Shown: positions 7,870 to 17,621 of the stretch, piece after piece
Layout: each line of letters starts with the position of its first letter
How positions within the stretch are numbered: position 1 is the first letter of the stretch
Assembly: GCF_002846555.1 (NCBI RefSeq)
Contig: NZ_PJMS01000001.1
Span: forward strand, 3,410,001-3,474,000
DNA from: Aquimarina sp. MAR_2010_214
Lineage (GTDB): Bacteria > Bacteroidota > Bacteroidia > Flavobacteriales > Flavobacteriaceae
DNA: 64,000 nt
Direction of reading: 5' to 3'
Notes under the pieces: generated by a model
The model's database searches: none
Seen by the model: the letters and a program-made list of their open reading frames with translations, nothing else
What the model was told of the DNA's origin: nothing
Program-made: the position numbers and the translations under genes

Positions 7870-8850
7870 TCAATCGTAGTGCAAGTCTATTTTTTCTCTA
7901 ACCGTATCTAACAAGTTGATTAACTGAAGACTTTTTTCGAAACTCATAACTGTACTTTCTTTACGATTTTGGAGCAACATCTCTTGTACATGAATGGCTT
8001 CATAGTTATACCCATTTGTAGTAACGTTAAACTCTATAAGCTCTGATTTTCCTTCTTTTAGAATAGTGATTGAAGAAGGTTCGTGAAAACGACTATTGAT
8101 GATGATCGATCCTTTTTCGAACTCTAGGATAGCTGTTGTATCGGTTTCTTTGGTAACAGCACTAAATAGTGAGGCTGTAGCTCCATTTTTATATTGAAGC
8201 TGAATACTACAATCTTCATCAATTCCTGTTTTTCCTATGGTAGCCTTTGCATTCACTTCTTCTGGATATCCTAAAATGGTTAATGCTGCAAATAATGGAT
8301 AAATACCGACATCCAAAAGACTACCTCCTCCTAGTTTTTTATTGAATACTCTTCCTTCGGGATCAAAAGGAGTGGTGAAGCCAAAATCAGCTTTCAGTGT
8401 TTTTACTTTTCCAAGTTCATTAGATGTAACAATATTCAAAACATATGTATAATGCGGAAGAAAATACGTCCAAAGCGCCTCCATCAAGAATACCTTATTC
8501 TTCTTTGCTAGCGCAATCATTTCTTCAACCTGAACAGTATCCATTGCAAACGGTTTTTCGCATAAGACTGCTTTTTTATGGTTAAGACACATCACCGTAT
8601 TTTCATAATGAAATACATGAGGAGTTGCGATATACACAACATCAATATTTGAATCTTTACTTAATTCTTCATAACTACCATAGTAGGTAGAGGCTTGATA
8701 TTTCTTCCCAAACTCCTTAGCTTTTTTTATATTTCTACTAGCAACAGCATAAAGTTTTGCATTGGGTACCGATTTTAGATCATTAGCAAATTTATGTGCT
8801 ATTTTACCACAACCAATGATTCCCCATTTTATGACTTTTTCAGCATTCAT
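7870..8850 (-). CDS. Gfo/Idh/MocA-family oxidoreductase
   Basis: Cytosolic NAD(P)-dependent dehydrogenase of 326 residues acting on a sugar, sugar acid or inositol-like substrate. The N-terminal Rossmann loop GIIGCGKIAHKFANDL and the family signature CEKPFAMD (Lys of EKP in the active site) are clear; the C-terminal half is the usual open-faced beta-sheet domain, including GGGSLLDVGIYP. Its ATG shares one base with the stop codon of the upstream SSS symporter gene (TAATG), so translation is probably coupled and the enzyme likely processes the solute that the symporter brings in. Confidence 0.9.
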   Translation of the reverse strand: MNAEKVIKWGIIGCGKIAHKFANDLKSVPNAKLYAVASRNIKKAKEFGKKYQASTYYGSYEELSKDSNIDVVYIATPHVFHYENTVMCLNHKKAVLCEKPFAMDTVQVEEMIALAKKNKVFLMEALWTYFLPHYTYVLNIVTSNELGKVKTLKADFGFTTPFDPEGRVFNKKLGGGSLLDVGIYPLFAALTILGYPEEVNAKATIGKTGIDEDCSIQLQYKNGATASLFSAVTKETDTTAILEFEKGSIIINSRFHEPSSITILKEGKSELIEFNVTTNGYNYEAIHVQEMLLQNRKESTVMSFEKSLQLINLLDTVREKIDLHYD

Positions 8851-10529
8851 TAGGAAGTTATTTGAGATTTAGACCCCATTAATGGTTGTATGAATATTGC
8901 TATAGTCATTACCAAAGCACATCCAAATAAATTGAGCCATAGATATGGCATCCAATCATAATACCAACCAAGAATAACAATTACTTGAGTAATAAGTGCG
9001 GCGACAAAGGTGGCATTACTATGTACGAATTTTACGAAGAAAGCTAATAGGAATATTCCTAGCACATTTCCATAAAAAATAGAACCAATAATATTTACTA
9101 ATTGAATAAGGTTGTCGAATAAATTAGCAAAACATGCTACTATGATGGCTAGAATACCCCAGGCAAGAGTGAAAAGTTTGGAAGCGGATACATAATGCTG
9201 ATCACTTTTTTCTTCAGAGAGATTTCGTTTATATAAATCAATAGCGGTTGTTGAAGCTAAGGCATTTAATTCTGAAGCTGTAGAAGACATAGCAGCCGAT
9301 AATATAACAGCAAGGAGCAAACCTATAAGTCCTCTGGGCAAGTTATTTAGAATAAAATGGATAAATACATAATCTTTATCGTTTGTTTCTACAGTTGTAT
9401 CTGCCTTATTAATTAATGCTTTAGCAGCTTCACGGGTTTCTTTTTCTTTTTTGTTAAGCTCCTGAATTAAACTTTTATTATCTGGTTTTTGGTCTGCTAG
9501 ATATCCCTTAATCACAGCATCTTTTGAACTATGAATTTCTGCAAGTTTATTTTCTAGTTTTGTATATTGTTCTGCATATTCTGTGTTAAGTATAGCTTCT
9601 TTTCCTTTTGGATTGAAATTTAGAGGAGAAGCATTAAATTGGTAAAAAACAAATACCATAACTCCAACTAAGAGGATAAAGAATTGCATAGGTACTTTGA
9701 GCAACCCGTTAAACAAAAGCCCTAGCTGACTTTCCTTTATAGATTTACCAGTTAAATATCGTTGTACCTGGCTTTGATCTGTACCAAAGTAGGAGAGGGC
9801 CAAAAATGTTCCTCCGATGATTCCACTCCAGAATGTATAACGATTATCAAGATCAAATGAAAAATCCAGAATTTCCATCTTTCCACTAGCACCTGCAATA
9901 TCCAATGCTTTAGAAAAAGTTATTCCTTCAGGAAGGTAGCTTATTATAATAAAAAAGGCTACCAACATACCAATAAAAATAATACCCATCTGTTGTTTCT
10001 GGGTAATATTCACTGCTTTTGTACCGCCAGAAACGGTATATATGATCACTAGTATTCCTATGATGATATTTAAGGTTACTAAATCCCAACCTAGTACAGA
10101 TGATAATATTATAGCTGGTGCAAAAATAGTTATACCGGCCGCTAATCCTCTTTGAACTAAAAATAGAATAGCAGTCAGACTTCTGGTTTTGAGATCAAAT
10201 CTACTCTCAAGATATTCGTATGCTGTATACACATTTAATTTGTGATACATCGGTATAAATACCATACAAATGACAACCATGGCAATAGGGACCCCAAAAT
10301 AGAATTGTACAAATCCCATTCCGTCATGAAAGGCTTGACCCGGTGCAGAAAGAAAAGTAATAGCACTTGCTTGTGTTGCCATTACTGATAGGCCAATGGT
10401 CCACCAATGTGCATCATTACCTCCTCGTATATAATCTTTGACATTTTTACTGCCTTTAGTTTTCCAGGCACCATATAGTACTATAAATAATAAGGTTCCA
10501 AGTAGTACGATCCAATCTATGGTTTGCAT
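8850..10529 (-). CDS. Sodium/solute symporter (SSS family)
   Basis: A 559-residue inner-membrane transporter of the SSS family (LeuT fold, about 13 helices) that couples solute uptake to sodium. Typical stretches are SVMATQASAITFLSAPGQ, GGTKAVNITQKQQM and SAAMSSTASELNALAS. Between helices around residues 300-395 sits a charged, probably helical or coiled loop (TKLENKLAEIHSSKD through EKETREAAKAL), longer than in short family members. It is translationally coupled to the Gfo/Idh gene and follows a 36-residue membrane peptide gene, so these are likely one operon with the PIG-L deacetylase. The likely solute is a sugar or amino-sugar derivative. Confidence 0.92.
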   Translation of the reverse strand: MQTIDWIVLLGTLLFIVLYGAWKTKGSKNVKDYIRGGNDAHWWTIGLSVMATQASAITFLSAPGQAFHDGMGFVQFYFGVPIAMVVICMVFIPMYHKLNVYTAYEYLESRFDLKTRSLTAILFLVQRGLAAGITIFAPAIILSSVLGWDLVTLNIIIGILVIIYTVSGGTKAVNITQKQQMGIIFIGMLVAFFIIISYLPEGITFSKALDIAGASGKMEILDFSFDLDNRYTFWSGIIGGTFLALSYFGTDQSQVQRYLTGKSIKESQLGLLFNGLLKVPMQFFILLVGVMVFVFYQFNASPLNFNPKGKEAILNTEYAEQYTKLENKLAEIHSSKDAVIKGYLADQKPDNKSLIQELNKKEKETREAAKALINKADTTVETNDKDYVFIHFILNNLPRGLIGLLLAVILSAAMSSTASELNALASTTAIDLYKRNLSEEKSDQHYVSASKLFTLAWGILAIIVACFANLFDNLIQLVNIIGSIFYGNVLGIFLLAFFVKFVHSNATFVAALITQVIVILGWYYDWMPYLWLNLFGCALVMTIAIFIQPLMGSKSQITS

Positions 10530-10582
10530 AAGTGATTGATTAAATTAGTTGATTGATTGATGAGGTTGTTATCTTAAAAGAA

Positions 10583-10693
10583 TTATGAATAAGAATTAGT
10601 AATAAAATAGAACAATAGAATATAAACTGCATTAGCGATTAATACTGCACTATATAATTTTTTCCACTCTCTTTTTTCGTTTTTCTCTTCCAT
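10583..10693 (-). CDS. 36-residue single-span membrane peptide next to the SSS symporter
   Basis: A short reading frame with ATG at 10693 and TAA at 10585-10583. It encodes a highly charged N-terminal dozen residues (MEEKNEKREWKK) followed by one hydrophobic span of about 20 residues ending FYFITNSYS, exactly the layout of a small bitopic membrane protein. It lies between the PIG-L gene (43 bases) and the symporter gene (53 bases), all on the same strand. Some SSS transporters work with small membrane partners, so a symporter accessory role is plausible but unproven. It is easily missed because of its length. Confidence 0.6.
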   Translation of the reverse strand: MEEKNEKREWKKLYSAVLIANAVYILLFYFITNSYS

Positions 10694-10736
10694 ATTAAAA
10701 ATTGTTAGATTATATTTTGTAGTATATCTTGGATAT

Positions 10737-13235
10737 TTATTTTCCTAGAGAAAGTATATTGGCAAAAAGGCGATATGCACCTGATACTCCTGCCGGAAAC
10801 TCTCTAAAAAAACTAAGCCCTGTATATACATAATGCCCTTTGCCATATTTGGCGATTAATAAAGGACCTTTTTTCTTAGACTCTCCTTTATCATTAGCTG
10901 CTAAAATAGGAATATATTCTTTTGACCATTCATTAGGGAAATACAATCCTCTTTCTTGCACCCATCCTTTAAAATCATTGGCCGTGATTTTATTGGGTGA
11001 ATTTAAGACCTGATGTTCTGGTGCTAAAAAGGTGATTTTTGCATTTTCATCGGTTACTCGATCTCTAGATAATTTAAGAGGATAAGGTCCTAAGTTGTCG
11101 GTTACTTTTAATCTACGATTAGTATTATATTGAATAATAAGGTTTCCTCCATTTTTTACATATTCTAACAAATACTTCTGTTTAAACTTTAATTGCTCTA
11201 CAGTATTATAGGCCCTGATTCCTACGACAATAGCATCAAAAGATTGTATACTTTCTAAAGATATAGATTCTGGGTCAATTGTAGTTACTTGGTAACCAAT
11301 TTGTTGTAAGCTTTCTGGTACTACATCTCCAGCTCCTTCAATATACCCTATGTTTTGCCCTTTCTTTTTAATATCCAGGCGCACAACTTTGGCCTCAGAT
11401 GGTAATACTACAGTTTGATGTGGAATATGATCATAATCAATAGTAACCACTTCATTAGAGTATACATTTCCATTAATTTCTATTTTGGGTGAAATGTAAC
11501 CTTCACTTTGAGTATTGGGTGAAGTAAGTGTAAAAACTACTATTTTTTCTTCTCCTTTCTGAGAAAGACTAAAATTTACAGCAGCTGGAGTCACCTGCCA
11601 ACCTTCTGGATGCGTAAGAGTAACTTTTCCATTCAGATTTGCTTTTCCGGCTTTTATAGTAATAGGAATTTGTTTTGAAGCACCATTAGCGTAGATAATT
11701 ACTTTATCCTTGATACTTGCAGAAATAGCAGGGATGACCTCAAAAGGTTTATATACTTCTCCTTTAACAGGATCATTTGTTTTGTAGATGATATCTTTAG
11801 AAAAAGGAATAGAAACCCCATCAATTGTTACCGTAAACAAAGCTTTGATTTTATGATCTGTTTCTGGTTTTCCAATTAACTTTTGATCACTAACATTATA
11901 CATTCCCAATGTACCTTTATTAGTAAGCCAATAGGGGTTAGTAAAATCAAAATTGGAGGGAATAGTACCTTTAAATTCGAAGTTATTTCGGATATTATTT
12001 TTTAAAACTTTTTCTGAAACATCACTGATATCAACTGTAGCAATTTTTATAGATTGCAAAGTCATAGTAATTGCACTTCTATTAATAGCTTCTACCTTAA
12101 TAGTAATTTCACTCCCTTTGGTAGTATTTTCTTCGGTTGCGACAGCTTCTAGATACAAGCCTGAAGCTGCAGCAATAATTTCTTTGATTTCTTTAGATTT
12201 AACTACTTTCCAGTGATTGTTTTCTAATTGCTTAATTAGTTGATATGCTTTTATCAGTTGAGGAATACTTGCAGAAGGATTTTTAAAATTAAAATCTTTT
12301 TCTACCTGATATAAAATATCACCAATAGCTTTTCCTCCTTTAACCCGATTCCATGAGGTATCAATCCCTTCAAAAATATTCGTTTTATCTTTCGGTAATT
12401 CGCCTTTGATCAGTTCTATATATTCACTTTGTTGCCCTCGAGTACCAGTACTACCAAACCCTTGGGATTTGTGCTGACTACGACTCAACGAAGCAATTTC
12501 ACTATTAGAAAGCCCTAGAGAGGGGTAATATATTCCTGTATCAAACGCTAATAATTTACTTTTATCTGCTTTTTCGAAATTTTCTCGACTACCATAAAAC
12601 CACCAAGAGGTATTGAAAAATAATCTTGTTGGTTGCCAGGTTTCTGTATAGTTGAGTTGGTCTGGATAAACCGTTTTATCTCCTGTTAGGTCAAAAGCTT
12701 CTACACTTAACATAGCCGAAGAAGTATGATGGCCATGAGTGCTACCGGGAGTTCTGTGATTAAAACGGTTGATAATTACATCAGGTTTAAAATTTCGTAT
12801 AGCCCAAACCACATCACTTAATACTTCTTTTTTATCCCAGATAGAAAGTGTTTCATCGGGATGTTTAGAATATCCAAAATCATTAGCTCGTGTAAATAGC
12901 TGTTCTCCTCCGTCAGTTCTACGAGCTGCTAATAACTCTTGAGTTCTAATTACACCTAAGAGTTCTCTAATCTCTGGACCTATCAGATTTTGCCCTCCAT
13001 CTCCTCGAGTGAGAGATAAGTATGCTGTTCTTGCCTTTACCTGATTAGATATATAGGATATGAGTCGTGTGTTTTCATCATCAGGGTGTGCAGCAACATA
13101 TAATACAGAGCCTAAAAAATTAAGTTTTTTTATAGCTTGATGGATTTCTGCTGCATTCGGCTTATTAGGTTGTTGTCCTAGAGCAACAAGTGGAAATAGT
13201 ATGCCAATACAGGCTATAAAAAATAATTTTCGCAT
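10737..13235 (-). CDS. Large secreted PIG-L/LmbE-family deacetylase
   Basis: Predicted periplasmic, zinc-dependent N-deacetylase acting on N-acetyl amino-sugar compounds. Of 832 residues, about 1-20 form a signal peptide (VALGQQ), and 40-300 form the PIG-L domain with the metal and catalytic motif AHPDDE at residues 49-54 and the second metal motif HGHH near residue 166. The middle (about 350-600) is beta-rich and looks like Ig/CARDB-type domains; the last ~200 residues (AIVVGIRAYNTV, NLIIQYNTN, GKGHYVYTGLSFFREFPAG) resemble a glutamine-amidotransferase-like fold. Being upstream of the symporter and Gfo/Idh genes, it may release or trim the solute that is then imported. Confidence 0.88.
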   Translation of the reverse strand: MRKLFFIACIGILFPLVALGQQPNKPNAAEIHQAIKKLNFLGSVLYVAAHPDDENTRLISYISNQVKARTAYLSLTRGDGGQNLIGPEIRELLGVIRTQELLAARRTDGGEQLFTRANDFGYSKHPDETLSIWDKKEVLSDVVWAIRNFKPDVIINRFNHRTPGSTHGHHTSSAMLSVEAFDLTGDKTVYPDQLNYTETWQPTRLFFNTSWWFYGSRENFEKADKSKLLAFDTGIYYPSLGLSNSEIASLSRSQHKSQGFGSTGTRGQQSEYIELIKGELPKDKTNIFEGIDTSWNRVKGGKAIGDILYQVEKDFNFKNPSASIPQLIKAYQLIKQLENNHWKVVKSKEIKEIIAAASGLYLEAVATEENTTKGSEITIKVEAINRSAITMTLQSIKIATVDISDVSEKVLKNNIRNNFEFKGTIPSNFDFTNPYWLTNKGTLGMYNVSDQKLIGKPETDHKIKALFTVTIDGVSIPFSKDIIYKTNDPVKGEVYKPFEVIPAISASIKDKVIIYANGASKQIPITIKAGKANLNGKVTLTHPEGWQVTPAAVNFSLSQKGEEKIVVFTLTSPNTQSEGYISPKIEINGNVYSNEVVTIDYDHIPHQTVVLPSEAKVVRLDIKKKGQNIGYIEGAGDVVPESLQQIGYQVTTIDPESISLESIQSFDAIVVGIRAYNTVEQLKFKQKYLLEYVKNGGNLIIQYNTNRRLKVTDNLGPYPLKLSRDRVTDENAKITFLAPEHQVLNSPNKITANDFKGWVQERGLYFPNEWSKEYIPILAANDKGESKKKGPLLIAKYGKGHYVYTGLSFFREFPAGVSGAYRLFANILSLGK

Positions 13236-13268
13236 AATTTTTTGGTGCAGTTTTTAGTTGAATTTCTC

Positions 13269-13276
13269 CAAATATA
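13269..13276 (-). promoter_or_regulatory. Candidate -7 box (TATATTTG) for the PIG-L operon
   Basis: The minus strand reads TATATTTG, 34 bases before the PIG-L ATG, matching TAnnTTTG. The -33 region lacks a clean TTG. Confidence 0.45.
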
Positions 13277-13376
13277 AAAAGATAAAATTCTCAGAATTGT
13301 GGTTTAAGGATACTTTAACAGGAAGCTCTCTTCAATAATTAGGAAGATGAATGTGGTTATAGAAACTTATTTTGTA

Positions 13377-14681
13377 TCAGCTTTTTGACCTGTAAATTAG
13401 TCCAAGTAATGATCCTAAAAGTACCGTTATAGCAATGGTAGGAGTAGGGCCAAAGATTAATATTCCGATTATTAATCCCAAAAGCCCCCCTAGTGCACTT
13501 GCAATAAATCGTCCACTATTTCTTTTTTGTTGTATAACATAGATCATCGCTATTGAAAGTGTCATTCGTAATGCGGCCCCTACAATAGTTATATCAACAA
13601 TACTCCTCCAAAATAGAGCTACTACAAAAGCAACAATAACGGTAATTATAGTAGCATATCGTAAAGATTTTACTTTTCCCTCTTTTTTAGTATTGGATAC
13701 AATATGAGAAGCCACTGCAAAAATTGAAGTATCTGCAGTACTCATTAAACCTGCAAAAAAAAGCACGAGTAAAAGTGGTAGCCATGATTGTGATATAAAG
13801 TTTTGCATAGCATAAACAAATACAGTATCGGGATCTAAGTTGGGATTTTGAATATAGGTGTACAGTCCTATTAAAAGCAATAGGAAAACGATACCTAAGA
13901 CAGGAATAATGGCAAGACTCAATCCTCTCTTTAATGATTTCTCATCTTTAGCGGCATAACAAAGCTGATATCGATCTGCTAGCCCAAAAACAGATAACCC
14001 TCCGTAAAGAACTAAACCTATAATGCTACCTATAGTTACATTTTGACCTGTAGTACTGCTAAGAATGGTACCAAAATCCTTAACATCAAACATTCCGTAA
14101 ATTAATATACAGAGAAATACGATTATAATTACTGCCTGAAAAACATCGGTAACGATTACAGCTTTAAAACCAGAAAATAATACATACACCATAACTACTA
14201 TTGCTGTAATTAGTAATGCGGTTTCATAAGGCAGAATTTCGAAAAATGCAATGATTTTTGCACCACCTGCCAGGGATAATAATATCCAGAAAAACTGAAC
14301 TACTATGGTTATAACGTTAGTAATGATACCAGTATTTTTGTTGCTCGTAACAAAAGCGGGTAGGTCTCCTTGTGTATAGAATTTACCCTGTGCTGATAGT
14401 TTTTTTATTTTAGGCGCAGCCCAAAATGCAAATAAAAAATAACCAACTACTGATCCTATAGACATGGCGAAAAGTCCCCAGCCAAATTTATATGCATAAC
14501 CCGTATAGGTAATTAGAGTACTCACTCCAATGGCTCCTGCGAATTTAGAGAATAAAATGGCGTACGCACTTTTATTTCTCCCTCCGATAAGGAAATCTTC
14601 ACTTGATGATGATCTGGATATATATATCGATAAACCAATAATTAAGATAATATAAGTACTTAAGTAAAGATAGATTTCCAT
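13377..14681 (-). CDS. Sodium/solute symporter (SSS family), second copy
   Basis: A 434-residue inner-membrane SSS-family symporter, shorter than the other copy in this window. It begins with hydrophobic segments and SSSSEDFLIGGRNKSAYAI, and has SKFAGAIGVSTLITYTGYAY, FSGFKAVIVTDVFQAVI and FFAGLMSTADTSIFAVASH, the typical sodium-site Ser/Thr stretch. About 12 membrane segments are visible. It starts 7 bases after the end of mutS2, so it is probably co-transcribed with that gene, and ends 141 bases before the PIG-L gene. The solute is unknown. Confidence 0.9.
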   Translation of the reverse strand: MEIYLYLSTYIILIIGLSIYISRSSSSEDFLIGGRNKSAYAILFSKFAGAIGVSTLITYTGYAYKFGWGLFAMSIGSVVGYFLFAFWAAPKIKKLSAQGKFYTQGDLPAFVTSNKNTGIITNVITIVVQFFWILLSLAGGAKIIAFFEILPYETALLITAIVVMVYVLFSGFKAVIVTDVFQAVIIIVFLCILIYGMFDVKDFGTILSSTTGQNVTIGSIIGLVLYGGLSVFGLADRYQLCYAAKDEKSLKRGLSLAIIPVLGIVFLLLLIGLYTYIQNPNLDPDTVFVYAMQNFISQSWLPLLLVLFFAGLMSTADTSIFAVASHIVSNTKKEGKVKSLRYATIITVIVAFVVALFWRSIVDITIVGAALRMTLSIAMIYVIQQKRNSGRFIASALGGLLGLIIGILIFGPTPTIAITVLLGSLLGLIYRSKS

Positions 14682-14688
14682 TCAGAGC

Positions 14689-16860
14689 TTATTTTTTTCT
14701 TTCTACAAATTCTAATTGATCAATGCTTACATTAGTGGTAAAAATTCCATAATTAACAATAGCTTTTCCTTTTTCTAAAGTATCTATAGTGCCTATAGAT
14801 CTTCCATCAATCATTCGTACTCGATCACCAATTTTTAAAGTCACTTTTGGTTTTGCTGCTTCGATTTTTTCTTCTTTCTTTTTTTCCTCCTTTTTCTTTT
14901 TACGAATAACCTGCACTTTTCCGATAACTTCTTTTACGACTTTTTCCTCTTTTGCTTTTTCTACTTTTCGTTGTTTTACGCTTTGTTTTTTTCGTTTGGA
15001 GTTTTCTACTTCAACGATTTTTATAAACTCGTTGATTAGCTCTCTTTTTTTCTTATTGTTAAAGTATTTTTCACTGAGATCATCTATTTTTTGACCCAGA
15101 TAGATCATTCTTTGATTACCATCATATAACTCCTGATAGCTTTCCAACTTACGTTGAATACGCTGGTTGGTCTTCTCTAGGCGATCTTTTTCTTCCTCTG
15201 CTTTTTGCTCTTTGGTTTTAAGCCCTGCAGTAGTTTTTTGTAGTTTGGATCGCTCTTTTTGAAGATTAGCAATACTTTTATCAAAACGAATTTTACCGCG
15301 TTCTACCTTTTTCTTTGCTTTATTGATAAGGCTATAAGGGATCCCATTTTTTTGAGCTACTTCAAAAGTAAAAGAGCTTCCTGCTTCACCTAAGTGTAAT
15401 TTAAATAGAGGTTCTAATGTTTTTGAATCAAATAACATATTTGCATTACTCATATTCGGTAACTCATTAGCCAGCATTTTTAAATTGGCATAATGTGTCG
15501 TGATAATCCCAAAAGATCCTCTTTCATAGAAAACCTCAAGGAAAGCTTCGGCTAGTGCTCCACCAAGTTCTGGATCACTACCTGTTCCAAATTCATCAAT
15601 TAGAAATAACGTTTTGTTATTACATTTTCGCAAGAAATAATTCATGTTTTTCAAACGATAACTGTAGGTACTTAGATGATTTTCTATAGATTGATTGTCC
15701 CCAATATCAGTAAGAATAACGTCAAATAAACACATTCTACTGTATTCGTGTACAGGAATGAGCATTCCGCTTTGTAACATTATTTGTAGTAGACCTATAG
15801 TTTTTAAAGTAATACTTTTCCCTCCGGCATTGGGACCAGAAATAACAATGATTTGATTATTCTCATTTAATGTTATGGTTTGAGGGAAGGTTTTCTCTCC
15901 TTTTATTCTATTAGTATGATATAGTAATGGGTGATAAGCATCTTTAAGTGTTAATTCTCTATCTGTTGTGATTTTTGGCAATACTGCATTAAGTTGACCT
16001 GCATATTTTGATTTTGCAGAAACAACATCTACATCACTTAAGTATTCTTGATAGTGCTCTAATAGCTCAATAAATGGTCGTAATTTATTAGTTAGTTCTT
16101 TCAATATTTTTACGATTTCTTCTCGTTCTTCATATTGAAGATTACTGAGTTCACGACTATATTGTAAAGTAGCTTCGGGTTCTATGTAAACAATACTTCC
16201 GGTTTTAGAATTCCCCATGATGGCACCTTTTACTTTACGCCGATACATGGCAGTTACCGCTAGAACTCTTCTGTTATCTACAACACTTTCTTTAATTTCA
16301 TCTAGATATCCCAAGCTGTTATATCGAGATAAGTCTTTTCCGAAACTTCCGTTTAATTTTCCTTGTACACTATGAATATCTTTTCGAAGACGTTGTAATA
16401 CAGGAGAAGCATTGTCTTTAACCTCTCCGAACTTATCAATCACGATTTCGATTAGATTAATAATTTCTTTAGTAAATACTACTCCAGAAGATGTTTGATA
16501 GAGCGTAGGGTATAGCTCTGCATTTTTTCTGAAAAAATATAGCAAATCATTAGTAGTAGTACTAATAGAAACCAATCGTTTTAAATTCAAAGCTTCTAAA
16601 AATGTATTTTCAATATTCAATAATTGAATTTCTTTATTAATACTATCGAATCCATGATTGGGTATACGAGTATCATTTAATAATGAAGATTTATATTCGA
16701 ATACTTCCTGTAGGGCAATATGAAGTTGCTCTTCAGTATCGAAGGGAACAATTTGTAATGCTTTCAACTTACCAAAATCTGTACTACACTGTTCTGCAAC
16801 ATGTTTCTGCACAGTATCAAATTCTAGGTCGTCTAGTGTTTTTTTAGAAATGCGAATCAT
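14689..16860 (-). CDS. mutS2: MutS2-family ATPase without Smr domain
   Basis: MutS-related DNA-binding ATPase of 723 residues. Walker A is GPNAGGKSITLKT at about residue 340 and Walker B LFLIDEFGTGSDPELGG at about 418, flanked by the long clamp/lever helices. Residues of about 510-650 are a Lys/Glu-rich coiled region. The C-terminal 50 residues (LKIGDRVRMIDGRSIGTI) form a KOW-like barrel. The endonuclease-type Smr domain that ends typical MutS2 proteins (about 780 aa) is missing. MutS2 acts in suppressing recombination or in rescuing collided ribosomes in other bacteria; without Smr, cleavage activity is unlikely. It diverges from ung. Confidence 0.92.
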   Translation of the reverse strand: MIRISKKTLDDLEFDTVQKHVAEQCSTDFGKLKALQIVPFDTEEQLHIALQEVFEYKSSLLNDTRIPNHGFDSINKEIQLLNIENTFLEALNLKRLVSISTTTNDLLYFFRKNAELYPTLYQTSSGVVFTKEIINLIEIVIDKFGEVKDNASPVLQRLRKDIHSVQGKLNGSFGKDLSRYNSLGYLDEIKESVVDNRRVLAVTAMYRRKVKGAIMGNSKTGSIVYIEPEATLQYSRELSNLQYEEREEIVKILKELTNKLRPFIELLEHYQEYLSDVDVVSAKSKYAGQLNAVLPKITTDRELTLKDAYHPLLYHTNRIKGEKTFPQTITLNENNQIIVISGPNAGGKSITLKTIGLLQIMLQSGMLIPVHEYSRMCLFDVILTDIGDNQSIENHLSTYSYRLKNMNYFLRKCNNKTLFLIDEFGTGSDPELGGALAEAFLEVFYERGSFGIITTHYANLKMLANELPNMSNANMLFDSKTLEPLFKLHLGEAGSSFTFEVAQKNGIPYSLINKAKKKVERGKIRFDKSIANLQKERSKLQKTTAGLKTKEQKAEEEKDRLEKTNQRIQRKLESYQELYDGNQRMIYLGQKIDDLSEKYFNNKKKRELINEFIKIVEVENSKRKKQSVKQRKVEKAKEEKVVKEVIGKVQVIRKKKKEEKKKEEKIEAAKPKVTLKIGDRVRMIDGRSIGTIDTLEKGKAIVNYGIFTTNVSIDQLEFVERKK

Positions 16861-16911
16861 ACTTTTTTTTACCCTATTTTTGGGTTATATTCGATCAATT
16901 TTAGAACAGGG

Positions 16912-16919
16912 CAAAAGTA
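16912..16919 (-). promoter_or_regulatory. Candidate -7 box (TACTTTTG) for mutS2
   Basis: The minus strand reads TACTTTTG (TAnnTTTG), 52 bases before the mutS2 ATG in the 88-base divergent gap with ung. No clear -33 TTG is seen. Confidence 0.4.
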
Positions 16920-16948
16920 CACAATTGCTATAATTTTTTGACATCTAT

Positions 16949-17614
16949 ATGAATGTAAATATTGAATCCTCTTGGAATCAGCAACTTGAGGAAGAATTTG
17001 ATAAGCCATATTTTGGTTCATTAGCAGATTTTGTGAAAACAGAATATAAAAATAACACATGTTACCCAAATGGAAGTGAAATATTTTCTGCTTTTGATCA
17101 TTGTGGTTTTGATGATGTTAAAGTGGTTGTGATTGGTCAGGATCCATATCATGGAGTTGGGCAGGCCAACGGTTTGTGTTTCTCTGTTAATGATGGTATT
17201 ACTATGCCTCCTTCATTGATTAATATTTTTAAAGAAATTGAAACAGATTTAGAACTAACTTATCCATCAAATGGAAATTTAGAACGTTGGGCAAAGCAGG
17301 GAGTTTTATTATTGAATGCTACTTTAACTGTTAGAGCACATCAAGCTGGATCTCATCAAAATAAAGGTTGGGAGCAATTTACCGATGCTGTTATACAAAC
17401 TATATCTGATAAAAAAAGAAGTGTTGTTTTTTTGTTGTGGGGTGGTTATGCTAAGAAAAAAGGCGCTAAGATCGATCGATCAAAACATCATGTTTTAACT
17501 AGTGGTCATCCTTCTCCATTAAGCGCTAATAGAGGATACTGGTTTGGCAATAAGCATTTTAGTAAAACCAATTCATATTTGGTTGAAACCAACCAAGCTG
17601 AAATAAATTGGTAA
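16949..17614 (+). CDS. ung: Uracil-DNA glycosylase, family 1
   Basis: Removes uracil from DNA as the first step of base-excision repair. The 221-residue protein has the water-activating motif GQDPYHG with catalytic Asp65, the Phe stacking segment GLCFSV, LLLNATLTVR, and the DNA-intercalation loop GHPSPLSANRG with His187, all as in the E. coli enzyme. Length is that of the family. The ATG at 16949 gives a natural N-terminus. It is transcribed divergently from mutS2 and converges on a small membrane protein gene 7 bases away. Confidence 0.97.
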   Translation: MNVNIESSWNQQLEEEFDKPYFGSLADFVKTEYKNNTCYPNGSEIFSAFDHCGFDDVKVVVIGQDPYHGVGQANGLCFSVNDGITMPPSLINIFKEIETDLELTYPSNGNLERWAKQGVLLLNATLTVRAHQAGSHQNKGWEQFTDAVIQTISDKKRSVVFLLWGGYAKKKGAKIDRSKHHVLTSGHPSPLSANRGYWFGNKHFSKTNSYLVETNQAEINW

Positions 17615-17621
17615 AATATAC

